A stretch of 64,000 bases of DNA from CAYRIY01 sp964424335 (GTDB lineage: Bacteria > Bacillota > Limnochordia > DTU080 > RSA5): positions 62,001 to 126,000 of the forward strand of contig CAYRIY010000001.1 in NCBI GenBank assembly GCA_964424335.1, read 5' to 3'. Each line of letters starts with the position of its first letter. Position 1 is the first letter of the stretch. The notes beneath the pieces are model-generated. The model did not search any database, was not told where the DNA came from, and was given only the letters and a program-made list of their open reading frames with translations. A program made the translations under genes and the position numbers. Shown one piece after another: positions 27,981 to 37,306 of this stretch.

Positions 27981-28071
27981 CCTTGTGGCACCGGGGCTTG
28001 ATGGCTGGCATACCTTGATTTGAATCCCGGTGGGAGGAGGGGGGACCGCTCCAGAAGGGCGGTTAACTCTT

Positions 28072-30600
28072 ATGGCAGAAGACCACGAAGTGAGTAATCG
28101 CGACAGTTTAGAAGCTCCGGATCGCCAGACGGTTGCGGTTGAGGTTCGCGAGGCGATACTCTCTGGCGACTCGCACGTGAGCCGAGGTCGGTTTAGAGCT
28201 GCGATAAAGATTTGGCGGGATCTGCTCGACCGATACGATCCCTTCCTTGAGGAGAAGGAGCGCGAGCAGGTTCGCAGTCGTATTGCGAGCGCATATTTCG
28301 AACGAAGTCAGATTACGCTCAAAGGTTCCTCGCCCAATCGAAAGCTCGTGGGCAAGGGTATGTTACGTCTTGAGCAGGCTTTGAGATGGGATCCGAGCAA
28401 TAAGGATTACCTGTTTGAGATGGGGCGTTGCCACTGGATCCTCGGCGACGTCGAAAAGGCGGCCAAATGGTTTGGTGAAGCCGCTGAGGCTGCGCCCGAC
28501 GACGTTCGGATCATTTACGCCTTTGCACTTTGCAAGCTGTTGCTTGGCCGGCCACAATTGACGCTGGAGCTGTTGGAATCGTCTGCCTACCGCCCGACCG
28601 GCTCCAGGGTGCCTGGGTACCCGTCGGAAGGGGCGTGGCAACGTCTCATCGTGCTCGCTACGGCAGCGACCGGCAATGCGGAAAAGGCCTTGCGCATGCT
28701 GCTCGAACGTCCCCGAGGGACGCCTTCTGGACAATGGGTTGCAGATGTTGTCTCGATCGCACTCGCGGGCACTCCGTCACGGGGCGTGTGCGAGTCCCTC
28801 GAAGCGATCCGCGATAGTTTGGTCAAGGCGGGCGATACGGGCGAAGGCGCTCAAATAAGCCGAATTTTGGGCGACTTGTACCACGCGCTCGGGGACTACG
28901 AGAAGGCGGTAAATGCCTGGGTGGGGTCGCGCGGTCGAACTACGGAACCCGTCCAAGATCTGACCAAAGTGATCAGCGCTTGTGAACGCCAGGCGCTAAG
29001 TGCACTCGCGGACCAAAGCTTTGACGAGGCAGAGAAATGGTGTATGCTCTGTCAGAGTATACAAGATGGCGAGCCCGTGACGCGTCGGATCCTCGCCGCG
29101 GCACACACGCTCCGAGGAAACTCGCAGTGGCGAGCCAATCGGCGGGATGAGGCTGTTTTGGCGTGGGAGAAGTCGCTTCAAGTGGCATCCGGCATCGCCG
29201 CTTCCTGGAATTTGGCTGTCTCTAACGAGTTGTCGGGCAAGTGGAGCAAGGCCGCCGAACAGTGGAAGGCGGTAATAAAGATCGCAGAGGAGCGAGGCGA
29301 TCGAGCCCTTGCACGCTCCGCAGCTCGGCGCATGACATTGGCGCACCTTAGGGCGGAAGACCTGGAAGAGGCAATTCGGGGATTGCGGTACGCACTACAG
29401 CTTGGCGATGATCTAAACGATCGCAAAGCGCTCGGATTTCTTGCGGCGGCCGCAAACCAAGCCGACGAGGCAGCAAACATTTTTCAGGGTTTGATTGGAC
29501 TTTCCGAGGACGGAGATACCCTGCTCGGGCTGGCCATCGCCTGTGAGGCAGGTAACAAAGGGATCCAGGTTCGGGCAGACCAATGGCGCAAGGTGCTCGG
29601 GGTGACTGATGATCCTGACGCACGTGCCATGTGGCGCCGCCATACGATCGCCCTTGGGATGCAGGCTTGGAAAGGCAACGATTTTCAAGGCGCGATGCGA
29701 CGATTTGCGGAGTTGCTGCTCGAGGATCGGCTCGACGTCGACGGCTGGATCTGGTGTGGGGCGCTCCACCTGGATCAAGGTAGGGAAGATCGAGCCAAAG
29801 ATTGCTTTGACCAGGCTCTCATCGCCGGTGGGGAGGAGAGTGCCGAGACCTTTGTGAAGCTTGGCGGCCGGTATCTCGCGGCAGGGCGTCAGCAGTCGGC
29901 GACTCAACTCTTCTCGAAAGCTCTGAAGGCGTCCGCGTCGCCGCGCACGCACCGATTGATTGCCGAGTCTTGTTTCGACGCGGATCGCCCCGACATCGCA
30001 TACGAGCATTTGCGAGAGGGCGTGCGCCGCTCAGAGCCGCACGATAGAGAGCTCTTCGCGCTCCTGCGGCTCGCGGCGATGCATCTGCCGGAGAAGGGAG
30101 ACACGCTATCGCTTTGCCAAGAGGCCCTGGCCGTTACGAGCGAACCCACCAAAGTAAAGTTGCTCGTAGCAGCCCATTACCTACGCAATCAGGAGTGGCG
30201 AAACGCACAGGACGTCCTTGAGGAACTGACGCAAGTGGCGAAGGAAGAAGGCGATCGCATGCTGCAAGAAGAGGTAGAGACCTTTTTCCGAGCGCTTATC
30301 TTGCCGCTTACGATTGGCAAGGCGGACAGTTCGTTCGATGTGGACGCGCACATTGCCCGCCTTTTGGAGCTTTGGGCCTTCGCCGGCGAGGGCGACCCCG
30401 ACGAGTCCAACGCCTCGATAAGCGCTTGGCTCGAGCGGGCGGTCGGGATCGCTCGATCGATCCTCGAGGGCGCCGTGCATGATGTCGACTTGCGCGAACC
30501 CGAAATCGACCTTTCAAAGCCCAGGCTTGCCATCGAGACGCCTCGCTTTGAGAGAGGGCTCAACCTGGCGGAACTTGTGGCACGCGAACGTGTCTTTTAA
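28072..30600 (+). CDS. large TPR-repeat protein
   Basis: About 842 residues made almost wholly of helix pairs of tetratricopeptide type, for example GRFRAAIKIWRDLLDRYDP, LGDVEKAAKWFGEAAEAAPDD, LGDYEKAVNAWVGS and QGREDRAKDCFDQALIAGGEE. No signal peptide or membrane helix is seen, so it is probably a cytoplasmic scaffold. I prefer the ATG at 28072 (AAGGGCGG upstream) to a GTG at 28030. It stands between the sugar locus terminator and a convergent amidohydrolase gene whose 3' end overlaps it by 41 nt. Partner unknown. Confidence 0.8.
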   Translation: MAEDHEVSNRDSLEAPDRQTVAVEVREAILSGDSHVSRGRFRAAIKIWRDLLDRYDPFLEEKEREQVRSRIASAYFERSQITLKGSSPNRKLVGKGMLRLEQALRWDPSNKDYLFEMGRCHWILGDVEKAAKWFGEAAEAAPDDVRIIYAFALCKLLLGRPQLTLELLESSAYRPTGSRVPGYPSEGAWQRLIVLATAATGNAEKALRMLLERPRGTPSGQWVADVVSIALAGTPSRGVCESLEAIRDSLVKAGDTGEGAQISRILGDLYHALGDYEKAVNAWVGSRGRTTEPVQDLTKVISACERQALSALADQSFDEAEKWCMLCQSIQDGEPVTRRILAAAHTLRGNSQWRANRRDEAVLAWEKSLQVASGIAASWNLAVSNELSGKWSKAAEQWKAVIKIAEERGDRALARSAARRMTLAHLRAEDLEEAIRGLRYALQLGDDLNDRKALGFLAAAANQADEAANIFQGLIGLSEDGDTLLGLAIACEAGNKGIQVRADQWRKVLGVTDDPDARAMWRRHTIALGMQAWKGNDFQGAMRRFAELLLEDRLDVDGWIWCGALHLDQGREDRAKDCFDQALIAGGEESAETFVKLGGRYLAAGRQQSATQLFSKALKASASPRTHRLIAESCFDADRPDIAYEHLREGVRRSEPHDRELFALLRLAAMHLPEKGDTLSLCQEALAVTSEPTKVKLLVAAHYLRNQEWRNAQDVLEELTQVAKEEGDRMLQEEVETFFRALILPLTIGKADSSFDVDAHIARLLELWAFAGEGDPDESNASISAWLERAVGIARSILEGAVHDVDLREPEIDLSKPRLAIETPRFERGLNLAELVARERVF

Positions 30601-31963
30601 ATCGATCAAAGAACTCCCGTTGATTGGCCCTAAGTACGCGGCGGGCGACATCGATCGCCTGCCGCTCGCTCATGTAACCTTCGTCCACCTCTTGCCACAT
30701 GGCCCTGGCAAACCAGGAGCGACATTGCGCAGCAAAGGCCGCCGCGGCGGTGGGCCACACTGTATCTCCGCCAAATCCAAAAACCTTGTTTGTCGGGACA
30801 GCATGGATGAGACTTCGCACGCAATGAGTCGTCGCAATCGGGTCGATCGACCAAGCCCAACAAAGGTCTGCATACACGTTGGGAAAGTGCTTCACAAGGC
30901 TCACGAACTCGTAGAAGTGCGGGTAGCCCGTGTGCATGAGGACAAAGCGGGTCTTTGGGTGGCGTTTGAAGAGCGGGGCAAGGTGTGCCGGATTGACGGC
31001 GGCGGGATGAAATCCGTCGTTGCCCGCGAGTATTCCTGTGTGAATCTTCACAGGCAAATCCCACTCGCCTGCAAGGCGCAGGCCGTAATCGAGACACCAA
31101 TCTCCGATGCAAAGTCGATCGCTCGTGGATTCGGGGTAGGCGTTTCCGGTTGACGACCGAGTTGACGGCCGAGTCGAACGAGCGCGCCCGTTTACGAGCA
31201 ACCGCTCGAGTGCATGGCGTGCCTCGATGTCGGAACGGGGCTGCCACTCGAGCGAGCGCTGGTAGGCATGTTGCGTCTTGATGGCGACCGCACGCGGACC
31301 GTGTCTTTCCAGCACCGCTTCCATCGCTCTTTTCAGGCTGTGTAGGTCGACGATCTCGACACCGGTCTCTCGCTGGATGTAACCGTGATTGAAACTTCCG
31401 TTGCTAAACTGGGTCCATGTCACGTCTTTTAGAAAAAAGTCGGGGCTCTCGTCGTCGGGCGCCGTCGAGAATGTGAAATCGTCGATTTGGACGTGATCAA
31501 GTCCAGCGATGTCCTGCAAGATCCTCAGTCGGCCACCCGGCTGACGGTAGGAAAGAAGGGTCTCCTCCGAACCAGCGATCGAGCTTGGGGTAAGTTCGTC
31601 GATTCCGTAGATGAGCTTTGCCTGGAGCCGGACCGCTTCACCGTATCCGGTCCATCGAATAGCTTCCCAGTACGGCTTTAACCTTTTAAATCGCGCCTCG
31701 ATGTCCAGATTGGCGGCGTCGAATATGAAAGCGAGGTCGTCTTGGGAGGCTCCGGCGCTTGCAAGGTCCGCTCTTGCATAGTTGGTAAATAGGTCTTGCA
31801 ATACGTCCGGTCCGTGCTCGACCCAATCCGCAGATTTGCGCAGGTGCTCATGGGTGTCACACATCCTGATCGAGGCGATCGCATGGGTAAGATCCGACTC
31901 AGGGCGAACAGCACTCGGCAATTGGACGGGCGCGGCCAGAAACGGAGCCGAGTCGTGAGACAT
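30560..31963 (-). CDS. amidohydrolase-superfamily protein, uronate-isomerase-like
   Basis: A 467-residue metal-dependent TIM-barrel enzyme. The HxH metal motif is in MCDTHEHLRKS near residue 35, later ligands are in VKIHTG and LMHTGYPH, and the late Asp in GFGGDTVWP. The spacing resembles the uronate isomerase/amidohydrolase-2 branch. The ATG at 31963 is preceded by GGAGGT at 9 nt. Its end overlaps the 3' end of the TPR gene by 41 nt in opposite orientation. The substrate is not evident; sugar acids are one possibility given the nearby carbohydrate locus. Confidence 0.75.
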   Translation of the reverse strand: MSHDSAPFLAAPVQLPSAVRPESDLTHAIASIRMCDTHEHLRKSADWVEHGPDVLQDLFTNYARADLASAGASQDDLAFIFDAANLDIEARFKRLKPYWEAIRWTGYGEAVRLQAKLIYGIDELTPSSIAGSEETLLSYRQPGGRLRILQDIAGLDHVQIDDFTFSTAPDDESPDFFLKDVTWTQFSNGSFNHGYIQRETGVEIVDLHSLKRAMEAVLERHGPRAVAIKTQHAYQRSLEWQPRSDIEARHALERLLVNGRARSTRPSTRSSTGNAYPESTSDRLCIGDWCLDYGLRLAGEWDLPVKIHTGILAGNDGFHPAAVNPAHLAPLFKRHPKTRFVLMHTGYPHFYEFVSLVKHFPNVYADLCWAWSIDPIATTHCVRSLIHAVPTNKVFGFGGDTVWPTAAAAFAAQCRSWFARAMWQEVDEGYMSERQAIDVARRVLRANQREFFDRFKRHVRVPQVPPG

Positions 31964-32009
31964 GAACGACGAACCTCCAGTCGCAGCACGCTGGTTTCGC
32001 AAAGCAGGT

Positions 32010-32050
32010 AAAAAAAGAACCGGTTCCTCGTTGGAGGAAATACCGGTTCT
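32010..32050 (-). terminator. rho-independent terminator of tRNA-Trp
   Basis: Minus-strand arms AGAACCGGT (32050-32042) and ACCGGTTCT (32024-32016) pair perfectly over 9 bp, with an inner TTCCTC/GAGGAA extension, and run into seven T. A textbook intrinsic terminator 14 nt after the tRNA. Confidence 0.92.
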
Positions 32051-32063
32051 CGAAGTTCATAAC

Positions 32064-32139
32064 TGGCAGGGGAGACAGGACTTGAACCCGCAACCTTCGG
32101 CTTTGGAGGCCGCTGCTCTACCGATTGAGCTACTCCCCT
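32064..32139 (-). tRNA. tRNA-Trp (anticodon CCA)
   Basis: A 76-nt cloverleaf on the minus strand. The acceptor arms AGGGGAG/CTCCCCT pair fully and the D-stem is GCTC/GAGC. The anticodon loop CTCCAAA gives anticodon CCA. The T-loop is TTCAAGT, the discriminator base is G as expected for Trp, and the 3' CCA is encoded. It is a single tRNA with its own promoter and terminator. Confidence 0.97.
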
Positions 32140-32183
32140 ACGGTGCTTCAGATCAATGACAACGACTACGCTGACTGAAGATA

Positions 32184-32213
32184 AGTATACCATCTGGGAG
32201 AGGACTCGGTCAA
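32184..32213 (-). promoter_or_regulatory. promoter of tRNA-Trp
   Basis: On the minus strand TTGACC (32213-32208), an 18-nt spacer and TATACT (32189-32184), about 45 nt before the tRNA. A strong match to the housekeeping sigma factor. Confidence 0.8.
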
Positions 32214-32235
32214 CCCGACACTCAGCCGAAAGCAC

Positions 32236-32664
32236 TCACTCTTTAGCGTCGTCGAGAAACGCCTCGTACCGTTCCATCAAGTCCTGATTGGCTTGAAAAA
32301 ACTCAACGAGTAGGATCAGGCGCTCGAGTGTATTTGAGCTCAAGTGGTGCTCGATTCCTTCGATATCCTTTTCGACCGTGGCCTGGTCGTTTACCCCGAG
32401 CAAATGAAGAAAATCTTCGAGGGCCTTGTGCCGGCGACGAATCGAACGGCCGACTCGCTCGCCCTCTTGGGTAAGGGTGAGACCGCGGTACCGCTCGTAC
32501 TCCAGCAGATTTTGCTCGCCAAGTTTTTGCACCATGCGCGTCACTGTGGACGGGCGCACCTGCAACGCTTCAGCGATGTCGCTCACCCTGGCATACCCCT
32601 TCTCCTGAATGAGCGAGTAAATACGTTCGAGGTAGTCCTCGGCGGTTGACGTCGGCGTTGGCAT
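32236..32664 (-). CDS. mntR: manganese-responsive regulator MntR
   Basis: A 142-residue DtxR-family repressor of the same length as Bacillus MntR. The helix-turn-helix includes ARVSDIAEALQVRPSTVTRMVQKL, and metal-binding residues lie in the EGIEHHLS segment. There is no SH3-like third domain, as in MntR. With Mn(II) bound, MntR represses manganese uptake genes. ATG at 32664 follows AAAGGAG at 6 nt. It is the last gene of the mnt locus, 30 nt after mntD, so the repressor is probably made from the operon it controls. Confidence 0.93.
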   Translation of the reverse strand: MPTPTSTAEDYLERIYSLIQEKGYARVSDIAEALQVRPSTVTRMVQKLGEQNLLEYERYRGLTLTQEGERVGRSIRRRHKALEDFLHLLGVNDQATVEKDIEGIEHHLSSNTLERLILLVEFFQANQDLMERYEAFLDDAKE

Positions 32665-32694
32665 GCTTGACTCCTTTTATGAAAGTGCTGGCCT

Positions 32695-33594
32695 TCATTG
32701 TACCACACTTTGTCCCTCCGGCCCAATTCGCTGAAGCCATCGCTTGGTAATGACGCCTTGCGAAGGAGAGAAAAGCATCGCCAGAAGGAAAAGCACCCCG
32801 GATACGCCCGCCATGGCGCCGGCGATCGAGCAGTCAATGAGGTAAGCGACGGCATACCCTCCAACGGAGCTCGCCACCCCGAACAGAACGCTCAAGGCGA
32901 GCATTCTCTTTAGGTTTTCGGTGAGGAGGTACGCTGTTGCCCCAGGTACAATCAGCATCGCGACTGATAGGATGGCGCCCACGCTTTCAAACGCCGCCAC
33001 GGTCGTGAGCGAGACGAGCCCCATCAGAAGATAGTGGAAAAGTGCGACGTTGATGCCTACGGCAGCGGCCATCCCGGCATCGAACGCACACAACTTGAAT
33101 TCCTTAAAGAATACGCCGATCACGATCAAGTTGACGGCGAACACTGCGCCCATGGTCCACATCGCTCTCGGTCCGAGCACTACTTCACCGATCATGAACA
33201 CATCCCAAGGAGCGTACGCAATCTCGCCGTACAGGACGTGCTCGAGATCCAGATGAACTCGACTGGCGAAGGCGGTTAGCAGCACGACGCCAAGGGCGAA
33301 AAACGAGGTGAAGGTAACACCGATCGCCGCATCCGACGCCACACCCGATCCTTCGAGCGCTTGCACCATGACCGCCGTAAGCAGGCCGAACACTGCAGCC
33401 CCCACGAACATGCTAACGATGCCCATATCGCCCGTGACGAGGAATGCCAGCACAATCCCTAAGAGCACTGAATGACTGATTGCGTCCCCGAGCATCGCCA
33501 TTCGGCGGAGGATGAGGAAGCATCCCACAAAGGCACAGGCCCCGGCTACCACGGCCCCCGTGCCCATGATCAACAATCCGTATGTGTCAATCAC
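32695..33594 (-). CDS. mntD: manganese/metal ABC permease
   Basis: A 299-residue permease of the ABC-3 family with about eight or nine helices. The ILRRMAMLGDAISHSVLLGIVLAF segment near residues 28-52 is the family signature for the metal-ion channel. GTG start behind AAAGGCGG. It corresponds to MntD of Bacillus by size and position and would pair with MntC. Confidence 0.9.
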   Translation of the reverse strand: MIDTYGLLIMGTGAVVAGACAFVGCFLILRRMAMLGDAISHSVLLGIVLAFLVTGDMGIVSMFVGAAVFGLLTAVMVQALEGSGVASDAAIGVTFTSFFALGVVLLTAFASRVHLDLEHVLYGEIAYAPWDVFMIGEVVLGPRAMWTMGAVFAVNLIVIGVFFKEFKLCAFDAGMAAAVGINVALFHYLLMGLVSLTTVAAFESVGAILSVAMLIVPGATAYLLTENLKRMLALSVLFGVASSVGGYAVAYLIDCSIAGAMAGVSGVLFLLAMLFSPSQGVITKRWLQRIGPEGQSVVQ

Positions 33595-33657
33595 CGCTGT
33601 ACCGCCTTTCCAACTCGCATCGGCAACCGTCCGTCGATAAACTTAGGTCGCCACAAA

Positions 33658-34992
33658 CTAGTGGCCCGACGCCTTGGCGATCGGATGCACTGAAGGGAGG
33701 ATGCGGGGCTCACGACGGTGGACCTTGAGGTATCGCTCGAGGGCAGCGACCATCTCGGGGGTGAGAAAATGCTCGATGTCGTCAGCGTCTCGGTCGACGT
33801 GGTCCGCCTTGATGTCCGCCTCGTGCATCAGGTACATTTCCCAGAGGCGGTGCCGGTGCACGACGTTCCATGCTTCTTCGATTCCGTTTTGGGTCAGCGT
33901 GCAAATGGAATCTGATCCGCGCTCGTATATGCGAATCAATCCCTTGCTCTGCAGGCGGCGCGCCATCCGCTTCAACTCGCCGACACTCTTGCCGGATTTA
34001 GCGACAATGGCCTCCATAGGGATTCCTTTGGAAAGCAGTCCGGTATCCGCAACGGACGGCTGATCGACGCTCAATTCATAGAGCTCATACACATTGCGGA
34101 GAAAGTTCTCCCGAGCGACTTTTCGCCGGAGCTTGAGGAAACGGTAACTCTTTGCCGCAAGGCCGCGCTCGGGTGCGCATATGAGCGACAGGACGAAAAG
34201 CGCGGTAGCGCTCAAGACCACCAGCGGCCCTGTCGGCAGCCGAACGCCCAGCGTGCTGAAGAACGTGCCCGAGGCGCCGCTCATGCCGCCGAAAACACCA
34301 GCGAGCAGGAGCATGATGCCGAGCCTCTCGGTCCAGTAACGCGCAGCGATCGCCGGGATAATGAGCATCGCTGCCATGAGCACGACGCCAACCGCCTGCA
34401 GGCCGATGACGACCGCCATCACAAGCAACGTCATGAGCAGGCCGTCAATCGCCCTCATCGGCAAACCGATCCCATTGCCAAATCCGGGATCAAAGCAGAG
34501 CACCTTGAACTCCTTATAGAACAGGAGTACCGACGCGATCATGATCAGTGCGACGGCGCCCATAACAACGACGTCTGAGCGTACGAGCGCGGCCGCTTGC
34601 CCAAAGAGAAAGTCGTCTAGGCCCGCTTGGTTTCCTGCTCCCATGTGTTGAATCATCGTCAGCAACACGATTCCAACGCCGAAAAAAACCGTCAAGACGA
34701 CGCCGAGCGCGGTATCTTCTTTGAGTTTGGTCCATCTTGTGATGGCGTCGATGCTTCGAGTTGCCACGATCCCGACGAGCCCTGCGCCGACGAGGAGGGG
34801 GAGGATCTCCTTGCTGCCGGTCATCAAGAATGCGAGGCATACGCCCGGAAGGGCCGCGTGCGCGAGGACGTCTCCAAGTAGACTTCTACCTCGAAGGAGC
34901 GCAAACGTCCCGATTACGCCTCCGCTCACGCCAAGGAGGAGCGAACCCGCGAATACCCACTGAAAGTTTGGATCGAGAAAAAGCTGCCACAT
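33658..34992 (-). CDS. mntC: manganese ABC permease fused to a DtxR-like domain
   Basis: A 444-residue protein with two parts. The first 280 residues are an ABC-3 metal permease (LLRGRSLLGDVLAHAALPGVCLAF near 29-52). The last 150 residues form a cytoplasmic DtxR-like module (IVAKSGKSVGELKRMARRLQ, then HRLWEMYLMHEA and a DRDADDIEHFLTPEM segment containing potential metal ligands). Such permease-regulator fusions occur in Bacillus MntC. The extra module may sense manganese and gate transport, which is inference. ATG at 34992 has GGAGG 10 nt upstream. Confidence 0.9.
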   Translation of the reverse strand: MWQLFLDPNFQWVFAGSLLLGVSGGVIGTFALLRGRSLLGDVLAHAALPGVCLAFLMTGSKEILPLLVGAGLVGIVATRSIDAITRWTKLKEDTALGVVLTVFFGVGIVLLTMIQHMGAGNQAGLDDFLFGQAAALVRSDVVVMGAVALIMIASVLLFYKEFKVLCFDPGFGNGIGLPMRAIDGLLMTLLVMAVVIGLQAVGVVLMAAMLIIPAIAARYWTERLGIMLLLAGVFGGMSGASGTFFSTLGVRLPTGPLVVLSATALFVLSLICAPERGLAAKSYRFLKLRRKVARENFLRNVYELYELSVDQPSVADTGLLSKGIPMEAIVAKSGKSVGELKRMARRLQSKGLIRIYERGSDSICTLTQNGIEEAWNVVHRHRLWEMYLMHEADIKADHVDRDADDIEHFLTPEMVAALERYLKVHRREPRILPSVHPIAKASGH

Positions 34993-35031
34993 TGCGCCTT
35001 GGCCTCCGGTCGCTATTGGACGAATTTCTGC

Positions 35032-35877
35032 TTATCGAGTTTCACTTGCCACCGTGTGCGCTGCATCCGCCAGTACGGTGAGCCTACCTCCGTACGCTTT
35101 TTGCAGGTTCTCCACGGTAAAGACTTCCCGGGTCGGCCCGACCGCGACCAATCTCATATTCAGTAGGAGCACCCAGTCAAAGTACTCAGAGACCGTCTGC
35201 AAGTCGTGGTGGACCACAATCACGGTCTTGCCATCCTTGCGCAGGTCGCTGAGGAGCTGCAAGATGGCCGATTCCGTAGCTGCATCGACACCTGCGAACG
35301 GTTCATCCATAAAGTAGACGTGTGCGTCCTGAGCGAGCGCCCGAGCAAGAAACACGCGCTGTTGCTGTCCGCCTGAGAGTTGACTGATCTGGCGATGCGC
35401 GAAGTCGGCCATTCCGACGCGCTCTAAACACTCCCACGCGATCTCTTTATCGCGCTTTCTTGGGCGTTTGACGAGCCCGAGATGCCCATAACGTCCCATG
35501 AGGACCACGTCAAACGCATTGGTGGGGAAATCCCAGTCAACCGACTCGCGTTGGGGAACATACCCCACCATCTTGCGTTGGGCCCGGTACGGTTTGCCGT
35601 AGATCTTAACCCATCCCGAGGTGGGGGGGACGAGCCCGAGAATGCCTTTGAGCAGTGTCGACTTGCCCGCTCCGTTTGGCCCCACGATTCCGACGAGGAG
35701 GCCCTGCGGAAGTTTGAAATCGATTCCCCAGATGACAGGGCGCCTTCGATAGGCGACCGAAAAGTCATGCACCTCCACGGCAGGTGGCGAGTTTGCGCCG
35801 GATATTCCGATTACGCCGTTTTGGGCGCTGACATCGGCGACGTGATCAGCGCCGGATCGTACAGCTTGACTTGCCAT
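35032..35877 (-). CDS. mntB: manganese ABC transporter ATPase
   Basis: A 281-residue ABC ATPase: Walker A GPNGAGKSTLLKG near residue 60, a Q-loop in GYVPQRE, signature QLSGGQQQR, Walker B with FMDEPFAGVD and switch His in VVHHDL. I chose the ATG at 35877 since GAGGAGG precedes it by 10 nt; the reading frame is open further upstream but runs into mntA. It energises the MntC/MntD channel. Confidence 0.93.
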   Translation of the reverse strand: MASQAVRSGADHVADVSAQNGVIGISGANSPPAVEVHDFSVAYRRRPVIWGIDFKLPQGLLVGIVGPNGAGKSTLLKGILGLVPPTSGWVKIYGKPYRAQRKMVGYVPQRESVDWDFPTNAFDVVLMGRYGHLGLVKRPRKRDKEIAWECLERVGMADFAHRQISQLSGGQQQRVFLARALAQDAHVYFMDEPFAGVDAATESAILQLLSDLRKDGKTVIVVHHDLQTVSEYFDWVLLLNMRLVAVGPTREVFTVENLQKAYGGRLTVLADAAHTVASETR

Positions 35878-35931
35878 CGTGGTGTGGCCTCCTCGAGAGT
35901 GTTGTTGACTCAAAGTAGCGTCATTGTCGAG

Positions 35932-35969
35932 AATTGCATCGAGCATCGGCAATTGCGTCGAGCATCGAA
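35932..35969. repeat. two tandem 19-nt repeats between mntA and mntB
   Basis: Two adjacent copies starting at 35932 and 35951 share AATTGC(A/G)TCGAGCATCG. They lie in the 130-nt space after mntA. They look like a recent small duplication; a regulatory role is possible but not shown. Confidence 0.7.
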
Positions 35970-36007
35970 AAATTGTTGCCTTGGAGATTCGATCCGTCTC
36001 TAACGAT

Positions 36008-36997
36008 TCATCTGAGGGCAGAGACGATCGTATCCACGTTGTGGCGAAACATGCCGATGTACGTTCCTTCGGGCGTGCCCGCATTGCCCAGGGCGTCGGA
36101 GAACAGTTCGCCGCCGACCTTTACTGAGTGACCCTGCCGGAGCGCGCCTTCAACCACAGCCTCGATGGATCGCCGCGGGACGCTCGACTCGATAAAGACA
36201 GCTTTGATGCCTCGTTCGACGATGAAGCTGACGAGTTGTTGAATGTCTCGCAGTCCAACCTCGGTGTCCGTGCTGATCCCTTGAAGCCCGACGACCTCGA
36301 TCCCGTACGCTCGACCAAAGTATCCGAAGGCGTCGTGCGCTGTGATCAATACTCGACTCTCAGGAGGAATCTGGGCGATTTGCTCTTTGGCGTACTGATG
36401 AAGGTCGTCGAGGAGCGCGAGGTAGGCATCGGCGTTTGCTCTGTAATCCTCTTCGTGAATCGGATCGACTTCAATAAGCGCGTCTTGGATCCGCAATACC
36501 GCCATTTTCCACATCGAGACATCGAACCAAACGTGAGGATCATAAAGACCGCCAAAGGCATCAGGTTCGGTAAGGTCATCTTCCGGAATGTACTCCGTTA
36601 CGGCGACGGTCGGCTTGGTGCGGGCCATGCGGACCAATACGTCGGCCATTCGGCCCTCGAGGCTAAGTCCGTTGTAAAAGATCAAGTCAGCGTTTGCGAG
36701 CGTTCGAACATCACCTTGAGACGCCCGATAGAGGTGTGGGTCGACGCCGGGGCCCATCAATCCAGTGACCTGGGCGTGGCTTCCGGCTACGTTTCGAGCA
36801 GCATCTGCGATCATGCCGGTAGTGGCGACGACATTGAGTCGGTTCGCGCCATGCGCCAAGTCGATGAACGGGCCAAACCAGGCAATGGCAAGCATTATCA
36901 GAAAAAACGGCAGCGTGACATTGATCGGCGCGTTGCGACGCCATTTCGGTCTCGTGATATGGTCTTGATTAGCACTCTTTAACGTCGATTCTGTCAT
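36008..36997 (-). CDS. mntA: manganese/zinc-binding protein of the ABC importer
   Basis: A 329-residue cluster A-I metal-binding protein. Ligands match manganese-type members: His in GVDPHLY, His in YDPHVWF, Glu in VFIESS and Asp in GGELFSDAL. It is anchored or exported by a hydrophobic segment at residues 28-50 and lacks the lipobox cysteine normal for Gram-positive binding proteins, so it may be membrane-tethered by an uncleaved helix. ATG at 36997 has AGGAGG about 14 nt upstream, a long spacing. It is the first gene of mntABCD-mntR, behind a long leader. Confidence 0.88.
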   Translation of the reverse strand: MTESTLKSANQDHITRPKWRRNAPINVTLPFFLIMLAIAWFGPFIDLAHGANRLNVVATTGMIADAARNVAGSHAQVTGLMGPGVDPHLYRASQGDVRTLANADLIFYNGLSLEGRMADVLVRMARTKPTVAVTEYIPEDDLTEPDAFGGLYDPHVWFDVSMWKMAVLRIQDALIEVDPIHEEDYRANADAYLALLDDLHQYAKEQIAQIPPESRVLITAHDAFGYFGRAYGIEVVGLQGISTDTEVGLRDIQQLVSFIVERGIKAVFIESSVPRRSIEAVVEGALRQGHSVKVGGELFSDALGNAGTPEGTYIGMFRHNVDTIVSALR

Positions 36998-37068
36998 GAT
37001 TGCTTTCAGAGCCTCCTAGGGGTGGAATTTGATCACGTCTTGATGCTCCATGCAATGTCGGGTGTCCC

Positions 37069-37090
37069 AAAGTTGTATCGATACAACTTT
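37069..37090. promoter_or_regulatory. 22-nt perfect palindrome, mnt leader dyad copy 2
   Basis: Two 11-nt arms, AAAGTTGTATC and GATACAACTTT, are perfectly complementary. The core GTTGTA-TCGA-TACAAC (37072-37087) is the same dyad as at 37307-37322. It is a candidate operator or RNA hairpin about 75 nt before mntA. Confidence 0.65.
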
Positions 37091-37306
37091 TTGGCCTAAG
37101 AGGACACGGACCTTTGGTCCGTGCTCGTAAGGAGAATGCACATCTTGATCGGCGCTTAGCGCCCCAATTCGGGTGGAATCGCCCAAGACCTCATCATGAC
37201 CGGGTCATGATCCGTCATGGAGGAAGGTCTCTAGGCGGTTTCGGCAGTCCCAAGTTCAAAGGACCAACCGGACTTCGCACCACGAAAGTTACGGCCGTCA
37301 CAAATT

